DNA from: Gammaproteobacteria bacterium
Lineage (GTDB): Bacteria; Pseudomonadota; Gammaproteobacteria; Pseudomonadales; Cellvibrionaceae
Length of the DNA stretch: 64,000 bases
Assembly (NCBI GenBank): GCA_021151835.1
Contig: JAGKWO010000005.1
Span: 1 to 64,000 of the forward strand
Reading direction: 5' to 3'
The notes under the pieces are model-generated. The model was not told the DNA's origin, made no database searches, and saw only the letters and a program-made list of their open reading frames with translations. The position numbers and the translations under genes are program-made. Positions 60,422 to 64,000 of this stretch are shown one piece after another (the stretch's first letter is position 1; every line of letters starts with the position of its first letter).

Positions 60422-62626
60422 ATGTTGAATCAAAAGCAGGACAACCCGCTATCCCACGAAATGCTCCGCATAGTTACCGCTACCCATCACGACCCTTTTG
60501 AAGTCCTTGGCCGTCATCCACTAACTACTTCTACTCCTAATGCAGACACTGTTATTCGGGTTTATCTCCCTGGGGGGCGCAGTGCATCGCTATTAATTAA
60601 CCAACAAACACACGCTTTCAAGCGTGTAGAGGGAACAGATTTTTTTGAATGGTATGGGCTGGGAGAAAAACTCCCGCGCCACTATCAAGTGCAATGGGTT
60701 GACCGGCATAACGCGATACATACGGAGTATGATCCTTACTGTTTTGCACCATTATTGGGCGATATGGATATGCACCTGTTTGCTGAGGGCCAGCATTGGA
60801 ACATTTACCAACACCTGGGAGCGCACCTCCGTAATGTTGATGGAGTCGAGGGAGTGCTGTTTGCGACCTGGGCGCCCAATGCTGAAAGGATCAGTATTGT
60901 CGGTGATTTCAACGATTGGGATGGCCGCCAACACCCATTGCGGGTTCGTGGAAGCAGCGGACTGTGGGAAGTATTTATCCCCGGTATCAAAGCAGGCGCT
61001 CTTTATAAGTTTGAGATTCGCAACAGGGCAACTGGCGCGGTATTTCTGAAATCAGATCCTTATGGACAAGCGTTTGAATTGCGTCCGCAAACCAGTTCTA
61101 TTATCAAACCTGAGTCGAGCTATAAATGGCAAGACGAGGACTGGATTAATAAGCGCAGCCATTGGGATTGGCAAGCGTCCGCCATGTCGGTTTATGAGGT
61201 GCATCTGGGGTCCTGGCGCCGCGGTTGGGCTGGTGAATTCATGACCTATCGGGATTTAGCCCATCAATTAGTGGATTACGTAAAGCCGCTGGGTTTTACC
61301 CACATTGAAGTGTTGCCCATCAGCGAGCACCCCCTGGACGACTCCTGGGGTTACCAAACCACTGGTTATTACGCCCCTACCAGCCGTTTTGGCTCCCCGG
61401 ATGACTTCCGTTATTTTGTAGATTATCTACACCAGCATGGGATAGGTATTATCCTGGATTGGGTTCCCGCGCACTTTCCAAAAGATGCCCATGCCCTCGC
61501 CCGCTTTGATGGCTCAGCCCTTTACGAGCATGAAGATCCCCGTTTGGGCGAGCATCGCGATTGGGGCACATTGATTTATAACTACGGGCGCAATGAAGTT
61601 CGTAACTTTTTATTGGCCAATGCGCTGTTCTGGTTAAAGGAATATCACATTGATGGTTTACGTGTTGATGCGGTAGCGTCCATGTTGCATTTGGACTATT
61701 CACGCGAAGATGGCGAATGGATTCCCAATATTTACGGTGGCAACGAAAATCTTGAAGCCATGACTTTTTTACAAAAGCTGAACGAAATTTGCCATGGGCA
61801 GCATCCGGGAACATTGGTGATTGCTGAAGAATCGACCGCCTGGCCGCAAGTCACTCGTCCCACCTGGGTTGGTGGCCTCGGTTTCTCCATGAAATGGAAT
61901 ATGGGTTGGATGCACGACACGCTGGATTACATCAGTAAAGATTCTATCCATCGCCAATACCACCACAACCAATTAACGTTTGGCATGATGTACGCCTTTA
62001 GCGAAAATTTCCAACTGCCGTTTTCCCATGATGAAGTTGTGCACGGCAAAGGCAGCATGATTAATAAAATGCCGGGCGACGATTGGCAGAAATTTGCTAA
62101 CCTGCGTTTGCTTTACACCTATCTCTTCACCTACCCAGGCAGCAAATTATTATTCATGGGTAGTGAATTTGCACAGTGGAGCGAGTGGGCCCATGGTCGT
62201 TCCCTTGATTGGCATTTGCTGGATTATGATCGCCACCAGGGCATTCACACCTTGATTAAAGATTTAAATCGTTGCTACACCAGCATGCCATCACTCTATC
62301 AACGCAGTTTCCGTAGCGATGGTTTTGAATGGATTGATTGTCACGACAGCACCCAATCAATCGTTAGTTACATTCGTAAGAGTGATCACGATTTTTCAAT
62401 TGTCATCCTGAATTTCACACCGGTGCCACGCACAGGTTACAGGATAGGTGTACCGGTAGCAGGCGCTTATCATGAAATCCTGAATTCGGATTCCTCTTTC
62501 TATGGTGGCAGCAACCTTGGAAATGACAATCCGCTTTACACACAACCAGTGCCCTGGATGAACCACCAGCAATCACTGGAAATTAATTTGCCACCGCTTG
62601 GTGCATTGATTTTAAAAATTTCCTGA
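60422..62626 (+). CDS. glgB: 1,4-alpha-glucan branching enzyme
   Basis: This 734-residue GH13 enzyme makes alpha-1,6 branches in glycogen. It has the N-terminal domain (HHDPFEVLGRHPL), CBM48 (WAPNAERISIVGDFNDWDG), and the catalytic motifs DWVPAHFPKD, GLRVDAVASMLHLDYSR with the nucleophile Asp, AEESTAWP with the acid Glu, and LPFSHDEVVHGK. Full-length. glgA follows after 22 bases. Confidence 0.97.
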   Translation: MLNQKQDNPLSHEMLRIVTATHHDPFEVLGRHPLTTSTPNADTVIRVYLPGGRSASLLINQQTHAFKRVEGTDFFEWYGLGEKLPRHYQVQWVDRHNAIHTEYDPYCFAPLLGDMDMHLFAEGQHWNIYQHLGAHLRNVDGVEGVLFATWAPNAERISIVGDFNDWDGRQHPLRVRGSSGLWEVFIPGIKAGALYKFEIRNRATGAVFLKSDPYGQAFELRPQTSSIIKPESSYKWQDEDWINKRSHWDWQASAMSVYEVHLGSWRRGWAGEFMTYRDLAHQLVDYVKPLGFTHIEVLPISEHPLDDSWGYQTTGYYAPTSRFGSPDDFRYFVDYLHQHGIGIILDWVPAHFPKDAHALARFDGSALYEHEDPRLGEHRDWGTLIYNYGRNEVRNFLLANALFWLKEYHIDGLRVDAVASMLHLDYSREDGEWIPNIYGGNENLEAMTFLQKLNEICHGQHPGTLVIAEESTAWPQVTRPTWVGGLGFSMKWNMGWMHDTLDYISKDSIHRQYHHNQLTFGMMYAFSENFQLPFSHDEVVHGKGSMINKMPGDDWQKFANLRLLYTYLFTYPGSKLLFMGSEFAQWSEWAHGRSLDWHLLDYDRHQGIHTLIKDLNRCYTSMPSLYQRSFRSDGFEWIDCHDSTQSIVSYIRKSDHDFSIVILNFTPVPRTGYRIGVPVAGAYHEILNSDSSFYGGSNLGNDNPLYTQPVPWMNHQQSLEINLPPLGALILKIS

Positions 62627-62648
62627 TTAATTTAAAGAAGGATCACTT

Positions 62649-64000
62649 ATGCAGAAGATTTTATTTGCTACCAGTGAAGTTTATCCGTTGATTAAAACCG
62701 GGGGGCTAGCTGACGTTACCGGCAGTTTACCCCGCGCACTGTTGAAGTTGGGTTACGACGTAAAGATTATCCTGCCGGCCTATCCGACAGTGCTGGAAAA
62801 AGCCGCTGCAATTGGAATTAAACCAGTAGCGCAATTGGATATTGACGGAAACGCGGTAACGATTAAACAAACACGCCTGCCCGGAACAAAAGTTGTGGTG
62901 TGGCTGGTTGATATCCCTGAATTTTCAGAGCGTGCGGGGAACCCTTATTGCGGTCCGGATGGAAATGATTGGTTCGATAACCACAAGCGCTTCTACATTT
63001 TTTCCAAAGTAGCGGAACTTATTGCGCTGAACCAGGCGAATCTGGAATGGCAGCCCGATGTGGTCCATTGTAATGATTGGCAGACCGGTTTGATTCCCGC
63101 GTTGCTGTCATTACACCCTAACCATCCAGCCACGGTATTTACTATTCATAATTTGGCTTATCGAGGTCTTTTTTCACACCAGGCATTTGCAGAATTAAAT
63201 TTACCGCAAGCGTTTTGGCATCACGAACGGCTGGAATTTTATGGCCAGATGTCGTTCATTAAAGGTGGCATCGCATTTTCCGATTATGTGACTACTGTTA
63301 GTCCCAGTTATGCGCGTGAAATCCAGAAGCCCGAATTTGGTTATGGCCTGGATGGATTGTTGCGCTACCGTAGTGATTCCCTCGTGGGTATTTTGAATGG
63401 TATTGATTGCGACGAATGGAATCCCGGGACAGACCCCCATCTTACGGCGACTTACAATCGACGCACATTAGGCAACAAGCGTAAAAATAAAAACGCATTG
63501 CAGGAACTGATGGGACTTGAGGTTAATGATGATAAACCGCTATTGGGATTCATTGGCCGTCTCGTCGATCAAAAAGGTGTTGATTTGATTCTGTCGCAAA
63601 TGAACCGCCTGCTGACATCAGATTACCAATTGGTCATTCTGGGTAGCGGTTTTCCGCATTATGAGCAGACGCTGCGTAATATTGCTGAACAAAATCCAAA
63701 AAAAGTAGCTGTTAATTTAGGTTATGACGAAGCCCTGGCTCATCAAATTGAAGCGGGTTCCGATATTTTCCTGATGCCTTCAATTTTTGAGCCCTGTGGT
63801 TTGAACCAAATGTACAGCCTTCGTTATGGCACCTTGCCAGTCGTTCATGCGGTGGGCGGGCTACGAGATACGGTCACTGAACAACCGCTCGATGATATTG
63901 ATGACCGGGCAAATGGATTTGTTTTCCATCAGGCTGACGGCACTGAGTTATTCGCGGTTATCGAACGTGCAACAACTGCATATAAACAGGCTGATATATG
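62649..64000 (+). CDS. glgA: Glycogen synthase, partial at the window end
   Basis: This GT5 enzyme extends glycogen from ADP-glucose. About 450 of the usual 480 residues are visible. Motifs include FATSEVYPLIKTGGLADVTG, with Lys of KTGGL binding ADP-glucose, and LMPSIFEPCGLNQMYSLRYG near the end. GAAGGA precedes the ATG by 8 bases. It follows glgB in the same operon and runs off the right edge. Confidence 0.96.
   Translation, partial: MQKILFATSEVYPLIKTGGLADVTGSLPRALLKLGYDVKIILPAYPTVLEKAAAIGIKPVAQLDIDGNAVTIKQTRLPGTKVVVWLVDIPEFSERAGNPYCGPDGNDWFDNHKRFYIFSKVAELIALNQANLEWQPDVVHCNDWQTGLIPALLSLHPNHPATVFTIHNLAYRGLFSHQAFAELNLPQAFWHHERLEFYGQMSFIKGGIAFSDYVTTVSPSYAREIQKPEFGYGLDGLLRYRSDSLVGILNGIDCDEWNPGTDPHLTATYNRRTLGNKRKNKNALQELMGLEVNDDKPLLGFIGRLVDQKGVDLILSQMNRLLTSDYQLVILGSGFPHYEQTLRNIAEQNPKKVAVNLGYDEALAHQIEAGSDIFLMPSIFEPCGLNQMYSLRYGTLPVVHAVGGLRDTVTEQPLDDIDDRANGFVFHQADGTELFAVIERATTAYKQADI

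Overview
The window looks like the chromosome of a polysaccharide-degrading gammaproteobacterium of the Cellvibrio type. The grounds are a secreted CBM2 enzyme with serine-rich linkers, a membrane-bound AraC regulator beside it, a GlyGly-CTERM protein, Omp85 and TolC outer-membrane proteins, and moderate GC. This placement is inference; no rRNA or tRNA gene is visible.

Layout. 1-4.7 kb: truncated carbohydrate-binding enzyme (-), membrane AraC-type regulator (-) and an iron-sulfur photolyase (+). 4.7-8.9 kb: an accessory island in two parts. The first is a minus-strand unit with a C4/CI-like phage antisense RNA leader and a small frameshifted gene. The second is a plus-strand array of seven small cassettes separated by attC recombination sites, with no integrase in view (a CALIN, i.e. 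a cluster of attC sites lacking an integron integrase). 9-10.9 kb: secreted NUC1-type nuclease and a CHAD protein. 11-20.1 kb: a complete Kdp potassium system (small leader ORF, kdpF, kdpA, kdpB, kdpC, kdpD, kdpE) followed by a TorF-type porin. 20.1-22.4 kb: corA, dapA and an unknown gene.

22.7-32.7 kb: a large lipoprotein with beta-propeller, HEAT and cytochrome c parts, then a copper-resistance cluster (multicopper oxidase, TolC-like channel, small Cys/His protein, cueR, copA, copZ) with a MerR-type promoter before copZ. 32.8-36.4 kb: HPP membrane protein, GlyGly-CTERM cyclophilin, small membrane protein and secreted beta-helix protein. 36.5-40.3 kb: trkH with a KdpD-like kinase and a KdpE-like regulator, a second potassium uptake locus. 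40.4-45.8 kb: a GH15/phosphorylase-kinase-like protein and an Omp85-type protein.

45.8-54.8 kb: an envelope-modification region containing eptA, a PAP2 phosphatase, FTR1 permease, cupredoxin, a QseBC/PmrAB-type two-component system, an LTA-synthase-like sulfatase and a COG4705 membrane protein. Good PmrA-box matches lie before the PAP2-eptA operon and in the divergent region before the sulfatase gene. 55-64 kb: a glycogen cluster with glgC, GH57, malQ and a PilZ gene on the minus strand and glgB and glgA (cut by the window end) on the plus strand.

The most unusual parts are the attC cassette array, the C4-like RNA with its broken downstream gene, and the PmrA-box network. Smaller observations are an in-frame amber stop in a copper-cluster gene, a tiny ORF coupled to kdpF, and a recurring TGGYGCAA motif in the non-coding DNA flanking glycogen and glucan genes.
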